Shown piece by piece: positions 46,711-59,329 of a stretch of 64,000 nucleotides of DNA; position 1 is the stretch's first letter, and each line of letters begins with the position of its first letter. A model generated the notes under the pieces. It made no database searches, was not told the origin of the DNA, and saw nothing but the letters and a program-made list of their open reading frames with translations. The position numbers and the translations under genes were made by a program. The DNA comes from Nageia nagi (Eukaryota; Pinophyta): the NCBI GenBank assembly GCA_050084985.1, contig JBITNC010000001.1, positions 207,018,001-207,082,000 on the forward strand, written 5' to 3'.

Positions 46711-47480
46711 ATACTATGTCAAGAAGGGGAGTGTAGCATCTCTTTGGTCTTGGTTGTCTTGGCATTTTTTTGTTCCTTGAAATTGGGCTTTTGTTTGGAT
46801 AAGATATTGGTTGCTAGGTTGTGGTCCAAGAGGTTTATTTGGTGCAATGGATGGTTGGCTCAATGTAACTTGATTAACATGTGGTTGGAGAGGTGTTGGA
46901 AATGGTACCTTATTATTTTGGTAGTCTTGATTATTTCTAAGCTTTATATCATCATTTTACATATTCACATCTTTAATCCTTTTGGTCACTCTAATTGCTT
47001 CTTCAAAAGAAGGTAAGTGTTCAATTTGAAGTGTATTTGAAATGTATTTAGCATAACTTTGGGAAAAAAGGTGAGTCAATTTAGCTTGAGAAATAGGAAA
47101 GGTAATTTCATGGACAATAACTCTCCATGTTATCACATAATTAGTAATTAGATCATATTGAAATTATTCAAGGTTATACAAATCACTTAAGGTGGTTTTT
47201 CTTTTAATGTTTATGGAAAATTTATTAAGAAAAAGATTTGCTAATTTTTGAAAAGTGTGTAGAGAGTATTGTCCCAAGCTATTGTACCAATCTAGTGCTT
47301 ATCCACATAAATTCATAGGGAATATTCTCAACATAAGGTGATCAATGTGATTAATTAAATAACATTCATGTTTAAATATTCTCAAATGGTCTTTAGAGTC
47401 CTCTTTATTTTTGAATTTATCAAACTTTGGGAGCTCAAAATTTATTTTTCAAACATAGTATGAACTTGATTGCTCCCAAA
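46711..47480 (-). pseudogene. Gag (capsid) of element X
   Basis: The reverse-complement frame reads FDKFKNKEDSKDHLRIFKHE, CYLINHIDHLMLRIFPMNLC, G, TAA, ALDWYNSLGQYSLHTFQKLA, NLFLNKFSINIKRKTTLSDL, YNLE, TAA, FQYDLITNYVITWRVIVHEI, then FPISQAKLTHLFSQSYAKYI and EHLPSFEEAIRVTKRIKD. This is a clear gypsy gag capsid, related to that of Z (shared ALEWYNSL). Both TAA codons fall at Gln positions of the family. The frame continues into 34668-34573 once Z is removed. Confidence 0.82.
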
Positions 47481-48976
47481 TTTTGATAAATAAAGAGGTG
47501 GTGGCTCCCAAAAGCTTTCAATGTTAGCTTGATTACTTGTTGGAGGTTGATTAGTAGCTAAAGAACTTACTTGATTTGAAAATTATTTAGCTTTGATAAC
47601 TTTTAAAATAGATTTAGTATTATCCAACTCATATTAATCAAATTCATCAATTGTATCTTCATGTGTTGGCTCCATCATAGGTTGTGTGACAATAAGAACA
47701 TAGTGTTCTAGCTCTTCAGGGTTTTGTAGGGCCTAATTTCTTATTCTAACCATATTTTTATGGCAAAGCTTTGAAAAATTTCACTCTCAATTTTAAAAAT
47801 GTTGTAGCATTTTGACAATTTGATGAAATATGTTAGTAGTTATAGAAAACTAAAACATAATAATGTTTCCCAAAATATGAAGGAATTTTATCATAGTTAA
47901 AGTTTTATGACATTTTTGTATATGATTATGATTGTTTTGATCCTTAAATTTTAGATTTTTAGAGAATAAAAAAATATAAATAGAAAATGAAAATATATAG
48001 CAATACATGCACTCACATATGATAAATGCAAATTCATCTAGCAACCCTATAATACTATTTGGCAAATTTTAATATTTATTTTTTTGAAATGAATCTAGAT
48101 AAGTAAGTTTAATGATCTAAATAATGGTTGAAATTCTAAGGTTGACCTCCACTTTAACTGAGTTCATAGGTGGGGTCCATTGCAACCCTATGGGAATACT
48201 ATCTTGGTGAAGAGAACAAGCCTTGATGATGAAATCTAAAGATTCCCTTTTATGTGTTGAAAGTATAAAAAGAAATGTGAATTAATGAATGCAATTTCAT
48301 TTCTCTTCACAACATATTTTGATCACCCAAGATCACTTTGTAGTGTAATGGAAGAGCATACTCCAAATTGTGAGGTTTATAGTATGGGTTATTTAAATTA
48401 AACTTCTCACAACCTTTCTTTGATCACTCAAAATCACTTTTTGGTTCATAAGGAGAGTACACATCAATTTTGTGAGAAGAGATTTAAATATAGAAAATAA
48501 ACATTCACAACTTGAAATCAAAAAGCATAATTATTTTTACCTTAAGAGTTTTATGTTTAGGTAAGAAAATAATCACAAAATAGAAACATAGAAGATAAAA
48601 TAAAAAAGGTTAAAAATAGAATTTTTTAATACATTTTTACCATTGAAAATCTTGTAGAAGAAATATTCTCCATTTAGCTAAATTCTAGGGTGAGTCAAAT
48701 GTATAGGATAAAAGTGTAGCCATGGTTTTGGAAAATGCAATGACATTTTATGACATATAAAAACATACTAGCATTCTTTATTGTACATAAGAAAATACAA
48801 AAAAATAAAAAAATAGAGTGGAAAATAATGAAACAAAAAAATACTAGATATGAGGAATACTTACCAAAATAGTATAATTTCTATAGTTCATTAGTTAAAT
48901 CTTAAAAAATAAAAATTAAAATAAGGTAGGAAAAGGATCCTTACCAAAATGGAACAAGGGATATTCCATCGGGTAT
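47481..48976 (-). other. 5' leader of element X
   Basis: No gene. GATCACCCAAGATCACTTTG (48331) and GATCACTCAAAATCACTTTT (48432) repeat a motif also found in the leader of Z. Near 48961-48976 the minus strand reads TTTGACA followed by TACCCGATGGAATATCC, a possible LTR end and primer site. Confidence 0.45.
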
Positions 48977-49280
48977 GTCAAAATGTTTCAAATAAAGTGA
49001 CCCCTTTCTAAACCACTTGAATATGAACATATGAAGTATGATTGTAGGCTAGACTAATCCCTTAATGCATTCAACTAAAATAGAAAATATAGTTAAAATA
49101 TTGAGGAAGCTTTTTTAAGTAGTATTTTTGTAGTGGCTAATAAGATCTTACAATAAAAAATATAGATCTTAAGATTTTCAAATTGGCTAACATTTGAACC
49201 CTTGTAAGGTGGATCATTTGCCCTAAAATTACAAGTAGGTTTTAATTGTATGTATTCAATCATAAAAAAATCAACATATG

Positions 49281-49285
49281 ATATA

Positions 49286-49341
<56 letters not shown>
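49281..49341. repeat. (TA)n microsatellite
   Basis: About 60 bases of almost pure TA, with one extra T near 49291. The minus-strand ORF across it (alternating Ile and Tyr) is an artefact of the repeat. Confidence 0.95.
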
Positions 49342-49343
<2 letters not shown>

Positions 49344-50404
49344 TACGTATCCACTTATACCTTTTTCTTTTATAAGTTATATTTTCATCCAAAATTTGGA
49401 AATGCTTCTCCTTAGTTTCTACAATGTTTTTTGCTAATCCTTAGAAATAACCCTATTCTTAAGCCATCCTTCCAAGTAAACCAAGCTTAAGACAAGTATA
49501 ACATAAATAGCTCAAGGTAGTATTAATAAATACCAAAATATACCTACTAGTAATGAATTTTGAATGATGATACCTAACTCTACCAAATGATTCTTGAAAT
49601 ACCTTTAGAAGTGTCCAATTTGCAACTTACTATCGAAATGCAATGACCTTATGTGTTTCTAGAAATGTGGTGGTATTTGTATATTGAAATAATTTGGCCC
49701 TTGAATTTTCTAAATGATGATACGATGAGATAAGCCTATTGTATGAATAAAACATGAAAATAATGTGAAAAAGTATGATGGGTATGTCTATTGTTTATTA
49801 AGAGACATAAGGCTTGAAATGATTGACTCATAACTAACCCAAAGATTAAAAGTGCCCAAATCCTTCTCCAAAATACTTGATGAATATCATTAAATATTTT
49901 AAGCTCTCAAATTTGCCACTCCAAGAGTTAGGAATCAACAAAATTGAAGCTCAAAGTTTGCATATGTTACTAGACCAAAAATTGAAGGGGAAACTTATTT
50001 AAATAGTTTTTTCTAATATGTAACTGCTTGAATTCAAAATCCATATGAATTTCAATCCAAAAATGGCTATTTATTGAATAGATCTTGATTGGATTTGAAT
50101 TGGATTTTATCCCAACTAATTTTTGGTAAATTGAAGATATTGTTATTAATTTTTCTTATCTTTTCTATTGAGTATATTTGGAACATAAGTTATTTGGCAA
50201 TCAATAACTATAGTTCAAGATCTTGTTTCTATACTGGATGATTTACAATGATATGGTAAGGTGATGTATCATTTCTATCCAACTAATTTCTTGCAAATTG
50301 ATAATAAATAAATTAGTAATATTAATGCGATAAACATTAATAAGACAAAGTAAATATTAATACTATTAAATAAATTCTTCTTTGACTAAACAAAGAAAAT
50401 GATA

Positions 50405-50880
50405 AAATATAATTAACATGACTAATGTTAATTAACATTTTAAGCATAAGTGACAATGATCAAAATTATAAATAACATGACTAATATTATTTACAAGTTT
50501 TCAATAAATTAGTATGATTTAAAATACAACAAACATGAATAAGCTTAATTGATTTTTCACCATAAATGATTATGATAAAAAATGTAATTAATATGAAAAA
50601 TATAAATAATATTTCAAAATGATTATGATCAAAATGCAATAAATATAAAAAATATTAATTATAATTTCCAATTTTATGATTATGATCAAAAAAGCGATTA
50701 GCATGATGAGTATTATTTGCATTTTTCAAAGTAATTGATTATGATTAAAAATATGTTTAACATGACTAATGTTATTCATATTTTTCAGATATTAGACTAT
50801 GATTGAAATTCAATTAATATGATAAATAATAATTGTAATTTATAAAGTAAATAACTAAGATAAGCAAGTATAAGCAAGTA
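50405..50880. repeat. Degenerate 58-bp tandem array (about eight copies)
   Basis: The anchor CATGA/TATGA in AATTAACATGACTAATGTTA recurs at 50418, 50476, 50534, 50592, 50644, 50702, 50761 and 50818, giving steps of 52-59 bases. Each unit ends in TGATTATGATCAAAA or a close variant. Weaker copies may lie on both sides (50340-50400 and 50886 on). Confidence 0.85.
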
Positions 50881-53200
50881 TTTTATATGATAAATATTAA
50901 TTGAGAATTTAGTACAAGAAGAAAATAAATGACTATTGATAACATCATTAAATATAATGAAAATTGACAAAGTATGCTTGATAATGCTAAATTAAATATA
51001 CATGCTAGTGATAAAAGAGGGTTTTACCAAATATAGCACATTTTGATAAATTCATATGTCTACATATGTACCTACAATATAGATGTTAAAACCCTAAATG
51101 AATCTAAACATGCTAGGGGAGACCTCAACCTTGGTCCCTCAATACCTAAAGATAAACAAGAAGGATTTAACCTCAATTGTGTGCGTGAGTAGGCCCCATA
51201 CACCCCAATCAAAGGATGAAGAGAATAAAACTTTATGGATAAAATATATTTTATGCTCAAATGCTATGATAATACTCCTATATGATTCTTTATGAAAATA
51301 AAGATTGATGCAAATGATAAAGACTATGATAAATATCATGCTATATAATACAATGTTAATGTTAAATATTTTTAGTGACCCGTAATAATATACTAGGTGG
51401 AGATTAAGCTAAAAATCATATTCAATAATATACAATATATTCAAATAATAAATAATGAAGTAATAGTAATAACAATAATCTAATGTATTCAACAAGTATG
51501 AAGATGTACAAATGAAAATACTTAGACTATTGGATCAAATCTAATAATTAAAAACCATATTGAAAAATAGATTTATAAAGATAAATACTTATCACATTAT
51601 ATTTATGATAAAAGTGATATTTAGATAAAAAAATTTCAACAATATAGATCTTAGAATATGAACATTTTAGATTAGATGAGACTAAGTGACTTGCATTTGC
51701 ATTATCATTTGTACTCACCCTAGGGATAATGTCTACATTAGAAGAAATATAAGTGCTAGGATATCTACAACTTAATTTTTTAAACAAAGATCTAATAGTA
51801 TTATAATGATCAATAAGCCTAATATAATATATGATATAAAATAATAGAATTATAAAGCTCTTATGATAATCAAATCTCAATATCAATAGGCGATATTGAA
51901 CACCACCTAAAAGTAGTAGTTGAGGATGAATATTAAGATAAAGTTTTGATAGCCTTCTTCATGTATGTAAATCCTCTATTTATATACAAATGAAATCCAA
52001 AAATGTACATCTATAAGTGATCATTAACATTAGGGTACCTTGCCCAAGAAAAGAGAAAAGTACATGAGAAGACATTTATAATGGTCCAACATAATCTATA
52101 TAACATATAAAGATCCAATATAAAGTTGAACTTAATAAGTAAACATAAGAATGGATAACATTAAGTTTCAACAAATAAATAATGATAAAATGATTTATAA
52201 ATGATCCAAGAAAGTAATTTAGATGATTTATATGAATAATATAAGTTACCCATAATCTTAAATGATAAGATAATGATATTAGATGATAATTGAAATGAAA
52301 TATTGACTAAGTGCAAAGCTAACTTGAGTTTATTATGAACTTAGCTTATAGTGCAAGCTACAAAAAAATAAGATAAAAAATAATTAAAATATCATAAAAG
52401 GATACAAAGGTCCTCTAAATTTCTTTAATATCCTTGCAAGTGTCATGGACCAATTTTTGGAACCTTCTTGAATGGTTGTGATGAATCATAAGATAGATAA
52501 TCTCCTAGGGTTTGTATTGCTAAATATAAACTATGACATTCTAATGCTTCTTAATATGTTATATGTTTGTAATAGGAAGTGTTAGTTAATATTTAAGGCC
52601 ATCATATTTAATGTATTAATCACATGAAATTTTGCAAAGGTTTGATCTTAGTCCATTTGCAATCAATTAAGTGGTAAGGAAGCTTGGCATGAGTTATTTC
52701 TTAATGAAATATTTAAGCTATGGTTATTTAAACATTCAAATAGTAATACTATTATTAGGATTCAATATCAAAATTAATCATTATAAACTAAATAACAATT
52801 ACCATTAGAATAATATCAATATTATAGTATTTCAAGGAACGATGCATAACCCATTATTTGATGTAAAATTTAAAATAAAGTAGTTATATGAGTAGTGTAA
52901 ATTTACATTTTAATTGATGATATATATAAATTATTGAATTCAATTATTGTTCTTGAAATAAAGATATTAATATTTATGGATTTTTAAATATTAATAATAT
53001 TTAATAATAATTTGGATTCTAACTATTAAGCATTTGATAAACTTGAATAATTAGACGATCAATAGATGATTTTATGATATCATCATTGGTCAATATTAAA
53101 TATATTATATTGATGATAGTAAGTATTTTTCTCTTAATACTTAATAATTAATAAAAAAAAATGAGTATTTAAATAATATGGTAATGTATGATATTTATGT

Positions 53201-55600
53201 GATTCATATTTTTAAAAAACTCCCATGTCATAGTACATTCCATATTAATAATTTTTGAAATCAGTTATTTCTAAAGGATGTGGATGTACTCTAAAATTCT
53301 TGTAGAGAATGGAGAAGGGATGTAATAGATTTTTCTCCTAAGATTCAAGATACATGTAGTGCTATAGAAGTTACTAAGAGAAGAGGGAATTTATTTCTTT
53401 TTTCCCAAGAGAGTTATTTTAGCAGGGGATAATTAGGTGAATTGGGAGAAGAAAATATCTTCATTTTCTCAAATGTATAGATATCTATGTATAAAATATG
53501 GTTTACATCTTCTTATAATATTTTCATTTTTTTTTATCAATTTTTAACTAGATGTCATTATTAGGAGTAAAGCTTATCTCTATAATGTTTGCTAGCATTA
53601 TATTGCATGTGAACAATAGGAGATATAATAAAGTATAGAAATGCATAAAAGAGTAGTTGAAATGGTTTTACATTGAATGTTGTGATTGCGAGTACTAGAT
53701 AAACACATACACAAATATGGAGGCATAGAAAAGGAATGTAGACTTTTAACCAAATGTATGATGTCAAATTAGTTTCTTGAATTGAAATGATTAGAGGATA
53801 TGAAATTCATGGCTACAATAAGATCACCTTAAACTCTTTCAAGAAATAAAATGCTTGGTAACCAACTTGAATAGTATAATCCTTTTGACTTCCTTGGTTG
53901 TATGACTTATTAGGTGTGTTAGTTTGCAAATATGCTCACATGGTGTTTGAAGATCTCATAGAAGTGTGGAATAGAGTAAGAATATCAATGGAAGTTTGTA
54001 ATATTTATTCCAAATTAATCACCTTGTTAAATAAAGTAAAAATTTATGGTAGTATATTGGTGTTAGACTAGCCAAGTTAAAAGTTTGCAATAACATTTAG
54101 GTTTTTAATGCATCCTCATAAATAATCATTAAAGTTATGACAAGTATTTCATTATGCAATGAATATCACATTATGATTACATTTATAAATAATATTGTAA
54201 AATAATGTTAATTACTCCCATATGATTTACTTCTTCTAGCACTAGAAAGAATACATAGAACAAGGATATATACAATAGGAAAATAGTTCACACCTATAAG
54301 CACTAGAGAATATGGAGATTTAGTGAGTTAGTTAATAGGAGGATGGTAGTGGGAAATTTTTATTCAAATACTATATATGCATTGTGTGAGGTGATAGTGA
54401 CCAAGTATTGGGATAACATTACCTAGGTATCTTAGTAAAGTATTTTAATTTCAATATTTGGTTACATCATAAGGAGATTGGCAACTAAGAAATATTAGAT
54501 GGGAAACTAGTTTTTCTATAGACTTCTTGAGAAACCATTGTTTAAAATGAGAAGAATTTTAATATCTATGTTGGGTATCTTTCTACCAAGTTGACCTCCA
54601 AATTTTTTGCAAGGAAATACCACTCTTACTTGACAAGCTTAGATAAGATATCCTCTTGTAGAAAGTAGCAAGCATTGAAGCTATGAATTAAAGAAAAATA
54701 ATCCAAGTGCTTCTATTTCATATTATGCTTTTCCAAATATATGGTTAAGGAATAAAAATAAATTAGATTCTTTTAAATCTAATTAATTTTTAATATATTT
54801 TGGGAAATTGATTTTATGATAGTTAGAATTATGGGTGAAACAAATAGAGTATAGATATATTTTCTTCTATTTATGTAAATAGAATGTTATATATATGTTT
54901 ATTATTTATGAATTGATTTAAAAGAGGATTTTGGAAAGAAAAATAAGTGTTGTAGTATGATAACAACCACTATTAAGGGTATTATTAAAGGTACATAAAT
55001 ATATAGATATTGATAAAATATCTATGATAAACATAGGATATTGTGTTCCTTGATACACTTTGCACTTTTTTGATAAAATTATTTGAAAGTATTTTGACAT
55101 TTGATAATTGTTCTAAAATAATGTGATGTTGTTATCATGATATATAAGTGGCATTATCATTGACTTTGAGGTGTTGTGAACATCATATCATTTGATGTTA
55201 TGGTGTAGATGAAGCTTTATATTGTTATAGGTATTAAGAATATCTTATTATACTAGGTGTTGATATTGAAAATATCTTGTTATTGTTATGTATACATGTG
55301 CTTGTTTGGAACACTTGAATTATGTTTTTTTATAGGTGCATGGACCATCATGATGTGATGAAGGAAATGCTATAGAAGAATTTTACCATGACCTTATGGA
55401 AACTATAATTGTGTTATATGATGTGATTTAGCATAGTTCTTGTTAAAGTTAAATGGGATCTATTTTTCAATTGTAGGAATTATAAGATTTATGCTAAGTT
55501 ACTACATGTTTTAGATTTAAGAAGCTTATAAATGTATAAAGACATGTGTTTACAAGGAATTGTATGTTTAAAAATATTATTATAAATTATAAATTATGTA
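53201..55600. other. AT-rich stretch, nothing recognised
   Basis: I see no gene, clear repeat pair or LTR edge. Short ORFs have no family resemblance. Confidence 0.4.
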
Positions 55601-56276
55601 AATAATAAATATGAACACAAAATAAATCCATGAAGTTGAAACTTATTCAAATATACAAATAAATAAATAAAAAGTGTGCACCTAACTATGATGTGATAAT
55701 CCTAAAGATGTGGAAAGAGGATATAGAGGATTGGATAGAATCAAATATTAACTTTTATGGGAATAATAAGTCATATAAAACTAAGTGATGATGTCTCCTC
55801 TATTTCAAGCTCTAGATCATAAATATGCATGATGCCAATGATGTACCAAATCAAGGGTGTTGATATTGCTAAACCTATAGAATTAGATAATGCATAAAAG
55901 ATATCATGTAATAATAGCTCAAAGGAAACAAATCTTCCAATAGGTGGTGTTAATATATATCGTAAGTATGATGTATGGGAAAACCACCTATTAGAGAGAT
56001 TTGATAGGGATATCAACCTCCAACTCCTATATTTATAACCTACAAGGAAGTAGAAAAGAGTGAAAGTAAACTCATAGCAATAATATAATTATTATTGTGT
56101 TCAAGATGCTTTTAGAATATAAACCATGCTAAATAATATTGCATTTAATATAACACATGGTATTGCATTGTAATATCAAATTTATCTTGATATTTGTAAT
56201 ATTAATTTTAATACTTTTAGAGAAATTTAAAATATGATTTATTAAATAAGTAATAAATCATTTTTAGGTATCTACA
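55600..56276 (-). repeat. LTR edge of element E (minus strand)
   Basis: On the minus strand a purine tract (AAATAGGGGAAAAT, complement of 56277-56290) is followed by TGTAGATACCTAAAAATG at 56276. This is nearly the same junction as in Z (TGTAGACACCTAAAAATG). A TATA-like GGTTATAAATA lies on the minus strand near 56040, about 240 bases in. A hairpin with arms CCAATAGGTGGT (55937-55948) and ACCACCTATTAG (55983-55994) lies inside. The far LTR end and the second LTR were not found. Confidence 0.5.
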
Positions 56277-56290
56277 ATTTTCCCCTATTT

Positions 56291-57365
56291 GGATATGAAA
56301 TGAAAAGCATTAAAACTGCATGATTTAAAGAAGTGTAGAGAAGTGAAAAATTTTTAGATTCAAAGTAGGCTTACTTTTCATAATTTGTATGTTGAATATG
56401 ATATCTCATTTATCCCCTTTTGGTTTGGAATTACCCTCTTTCTTTTCACTTATACTGGGTAATCAAGCCAAAATGATATCTTGTTTATGGAGTGACTTCT
56501 TAGGTACAAGGGAGGTCCTAATTTTTGAGATAATCCATGGAAATAAAAGAAATAATACCCAGATAGATCACATACATGATAATGATATTCAAATTAAAAA
56601 GATAAAGGGTGAAATTAATATAATATTGATTTATTTATTGGAACTCATAGTCTACAACCATTTGGCTAATGAGGTACTTTAATATGCCCTAAGTATTTTT
56701 AGTATTTTCATCATATTGACCTATAATTTTGAAGAAATCATGCTCATGGGGTTACCATGGCTTAGAACTTTGAAATATTATTATTATAGTATACATTCTT
56801 TTAGAAAAAAAATCAATAGAAAAACATATTCATTATTATTTTTATGTGCCTAATATTTAGAGATATAGGGGCCTTTATTAAGAAAAGAATATGTAATTTG
56901 TATGACATTTTTATGATGCTAATGTCTTGAATTTAGTTTATAGCATGTTGGTGGCATGTTGATTTCCATATAATTAAAAAAAAAATTCCTCTTACAAACT
57001 TGATCATTGTTATCATTATAAGGAATATTTGAAAAATAATGGTATCTTCAAAAACCCATTCAATGAGATAATAGTTTTTCCCATTCTATTAAAATTTCAT
57101 GTAAAAGTAGGGTGTGGATGTTGCTAATTTCTTAGAATTAGCTTTGCAAAAAAAAAATTGTGAAGCTAACATAAATTTTGACTCAAATAAACATCAAAAT
57201 TATGATTTGCATCTATGATTTTAGAGAAATTAAAATACATGCTAGAGATATTATTGAATTTCTCTCTAATAAACCCTAATAATTTGTCTACCACCTATTG
57301 GGATTCTTGCTTGTTGATTGGTTGCATGGGGTCCTTTGACCTTCATTTTACCCCTATCTTTTGGC
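56291..57365. other. Probable 3' untranslated part of element E, no gene
   Basis: No domain was recognised. The ORF 56389-56682 has no family resemblance. The transition to the PMD unit on the other strand lies somewhere before 57366. Confidence 0.35.
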
Positions 57366-59310
57366 ATGCTCATTGACATGGATGATTGGTAGATGATTGA
57401 GAGGTTGTTAGCTCAAAGACATAGCTGCATGGTAAAGTATCAGAGGAGCCTACCAATTGACCATGTGGTGAGTTATCTTTATAACATTTTCCTATTCCAT
57501 TTCTAATTTTTTGGTGTTTATTATTTATTTTTATTTTTCATCAAGATAGGGAATGGGTGGGAGTTATTTTTTTGTACTTTGACCTACAACAAAAATACGA
57601 TAGGGAGATTAAGGTTTTTGTTGCTATGTTTATGAATTAAATATTTTTATAGTTAATTTTTATAATGTTTAGAATTCATTCATGTGTTATTATAAACATG
57701 TAGGAGGATGAAATTAGATTGAAAACCCTAGGTTTAGGCAATTTATGGGGAAGTTTTAGTTTTGAGGGTGATTATTCTTATCTATTGTAAATGGTTATAG
57801 GAGGGGAATTTCTTATTCACTTTTTCCTATTTCATTTATCTTGTGTGATTAAATGGATAGATTTTTGTAATTTATAATTTATAATTTATTAAATTAATTT
57901 GGTATTTTTATGGTAGGATCATAAGCATTTGATAAAAGGGGATCCCATGAAGTTGGAAGCATTTAAGAAATTATGGCTCTAGGCTAGATCAAATTGGGAT
58001 AATGAAATGTTAGAGATGAAGGTTTGTATGATTTGGAAATATCAAGGTATGTGCATATTAATTTTCCTTTTCTAAAAACCTTAGTGAAATAGTGAGATCC
58101 TAACTCCAACACATTTCATCCTCCTACAAGTGAAATGAATATGACTCTACTTGACATGTATAAGATCTAAAATGTTCCCATTTGGGGTAGGCTTATTTAT
58201 TATACATATATGGAGTCGAGAGGAGAGAGTGTAACTATCTACTTGGTTGATAGGGAATGAGGATCATGATTAAGATCATTAGATAGCATATCTACATTTG
58301 TTCTATGAGGTTGATCTAAGTAATGGGAGTCTCCAATTATTGGTGGCATCGATTATAGTTTCATTCTTATGTTCAAATAAGAATAACTATGTTTACACTT
58401 GGATTGGTATACATACTATATGATATTTATGCTAGGGGAAATGTGTATACATGGGGGCCATGCATACTCGCACAGCTATATCATGACTTGCATCACATGA
58501 AGACCATATTAAAGTTGAATATTATTGTGGCTCACATGGGTCTACTTTATGTATGGGCATATAAATATATTACTATATTTAGACCAATTAGATTGGTTAT
58601 GAAGTGGAGTGATACAATAGATCCAACCATGTACTATTGGATCTCTATTCTTGGCTACTTCTAGGTACCATATGATATTGAGAAATGGAGGAGGGAGGTG
58701 GATGGCCTTTAGGCTAATGACATTGTTTAGGTATCATAGTGGGATTATGTATGGGATGAGGATGAATACTATATTGTTTGGATAAAGTAACATTATTTTC
58801 TTCAAATATTGTGCAATAGGATTGATCCATATTATCCTAGATAAGTGTTATAATAATTTGGTTTGACATAGGATATCCTTGTAGAGGTGGACTACTACCT
58901 TAGATAGAGGCATGAGATAAATGCACCTCAAGGTGATTTAGCTATACCTAGATGGATCAGTGCATGGGAGGAGCCTTTTAAGGTTAATGGATTGAAACTT
59001 GTATTATTTTTCTCCAATTTTGTACCAAGGTATGAGACATGGTGGGTAGGTATTAGGCCTTTCCCTCTTGGCATTCTTGAGATAAATAATGACATGCTAG
59101 ATGTAGAGATTGAGGAATCATTTAATGAGGATAATGAGGATGTACAAATTATAGCTTATGATCCACCTCCTCATATACCCCAAAATTCAAGGTACCATTC
59201 AATTGGGATAGACTTACTTTCAAATGTTATTCCATTTATTTTTACAGGTATACATTTTAAGTTTTTAAATTCATATCTTATATATGTATTTTATTTTATT
59301 GTTTAAGTTT
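57366..59310 (+). pseudogene. Decayed plant mobile domain (PMD) gene with apparent introns
   Basis: The plus strand reads MIERLLAQRHSCMVKYQRSL, DHV, then a donor GTGAGT at 57472. An acceptor near 57713 precedes EDEIRLKTLGLGNLWGSFSF. A second intron (donor GTAAAT near 57787, acceptor TAG near 57917) precedes DHKHLIKGDPMKLEAFKKLW. Then come NTFHPPTSEMNMTLLDMYKI (58114-58175), NVPIWGRLI, YTWGPCILAQLYHDLHHMK (58446-58505), LLYVWAYKYITIFRPIRL and WISAWEEPF. The blocks RL..LGL, TFH.P.GE.T.TL.DVY.I..LP..G, YAWG...LA.LY..L and W.WERF are those of PMD proteins (aminotransferase-like plant mobile domain). Stops and shifts abound. PMDs occur in host regulators and in transposable elements. The gag behind it suggests the latter. 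Confidence 0.65.
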
Positions 59311-59329
59311 TTAACATTTATTTTCTATT

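Larger units (their letters stand above)
1..48976 (-). mobile_element. Ty3/gypsy element X (Tat-like), the nested host element, in five pieces
   Basis: Minus-strand coding similarity appears in the correct gypsy order when the later insertions are skipped: leader and gag (47480 down to 46711), gag (34668-34573), zinc knuckle (24791-24660), protease, G-patch (23506-23207), pre-RT segments, RT, RNase H, second RNase H and integrase (to about 330). The gag frame can be followed across the Y and Z insertion points, which is strong evidence that these pieces are one element. Two RNase H domains in tandem are the known hallmark of the Tat lineage. The 3' LTR lies beyond position 1. The 5' LTR should start at 48976, where a TG follows a primer-site-like stretch, but its other end was not found. 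The element is dead, with many in-frame stops. Confidence 0.75.
48977..53200. other. AT-rich stretch, probably including the X 5' LTR
   Basis: No coding similarity in any frame. The 5' LTR of X should start at 48976 and run right, but no matching copy lies in the window to set its end. It contains a (TA)n tract and an approximately 58-bp array. The stretch 51100-51300 is less AT-rich (GGGAGACCTCAACCTTGG, GTAGGCCCCATACACCCC) and resembles a transcribed LTR or leader segment, but this cannot be shown here. Confidence 0.4.

Noticed and set aside
49093-49392. A 99-codon minus-strand ORF with alternating Ile and Tyr
   Set aside because: It is the translation of the (TA)n microsatellite and has no protein resemblance.
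51072-51339. Three overlapping ORFs in a slightly less AT-rich island
   Set aside because: They occur in several frames and both strands with no family match. An LTR or leader fragment is more likely than a gene.
48976-52500. Assigning a complete 5' LTR to element X
   Set aside because: The start at 48976 is plausible, but no CA end, target duplication or second copy is available in the window.
56389-56682. 97-codon plus-strand ORF as a possible host exon
   Set aside because: No recognisable motif, no splice context and an AT-rich surrounding. It was left as uninterpreted.
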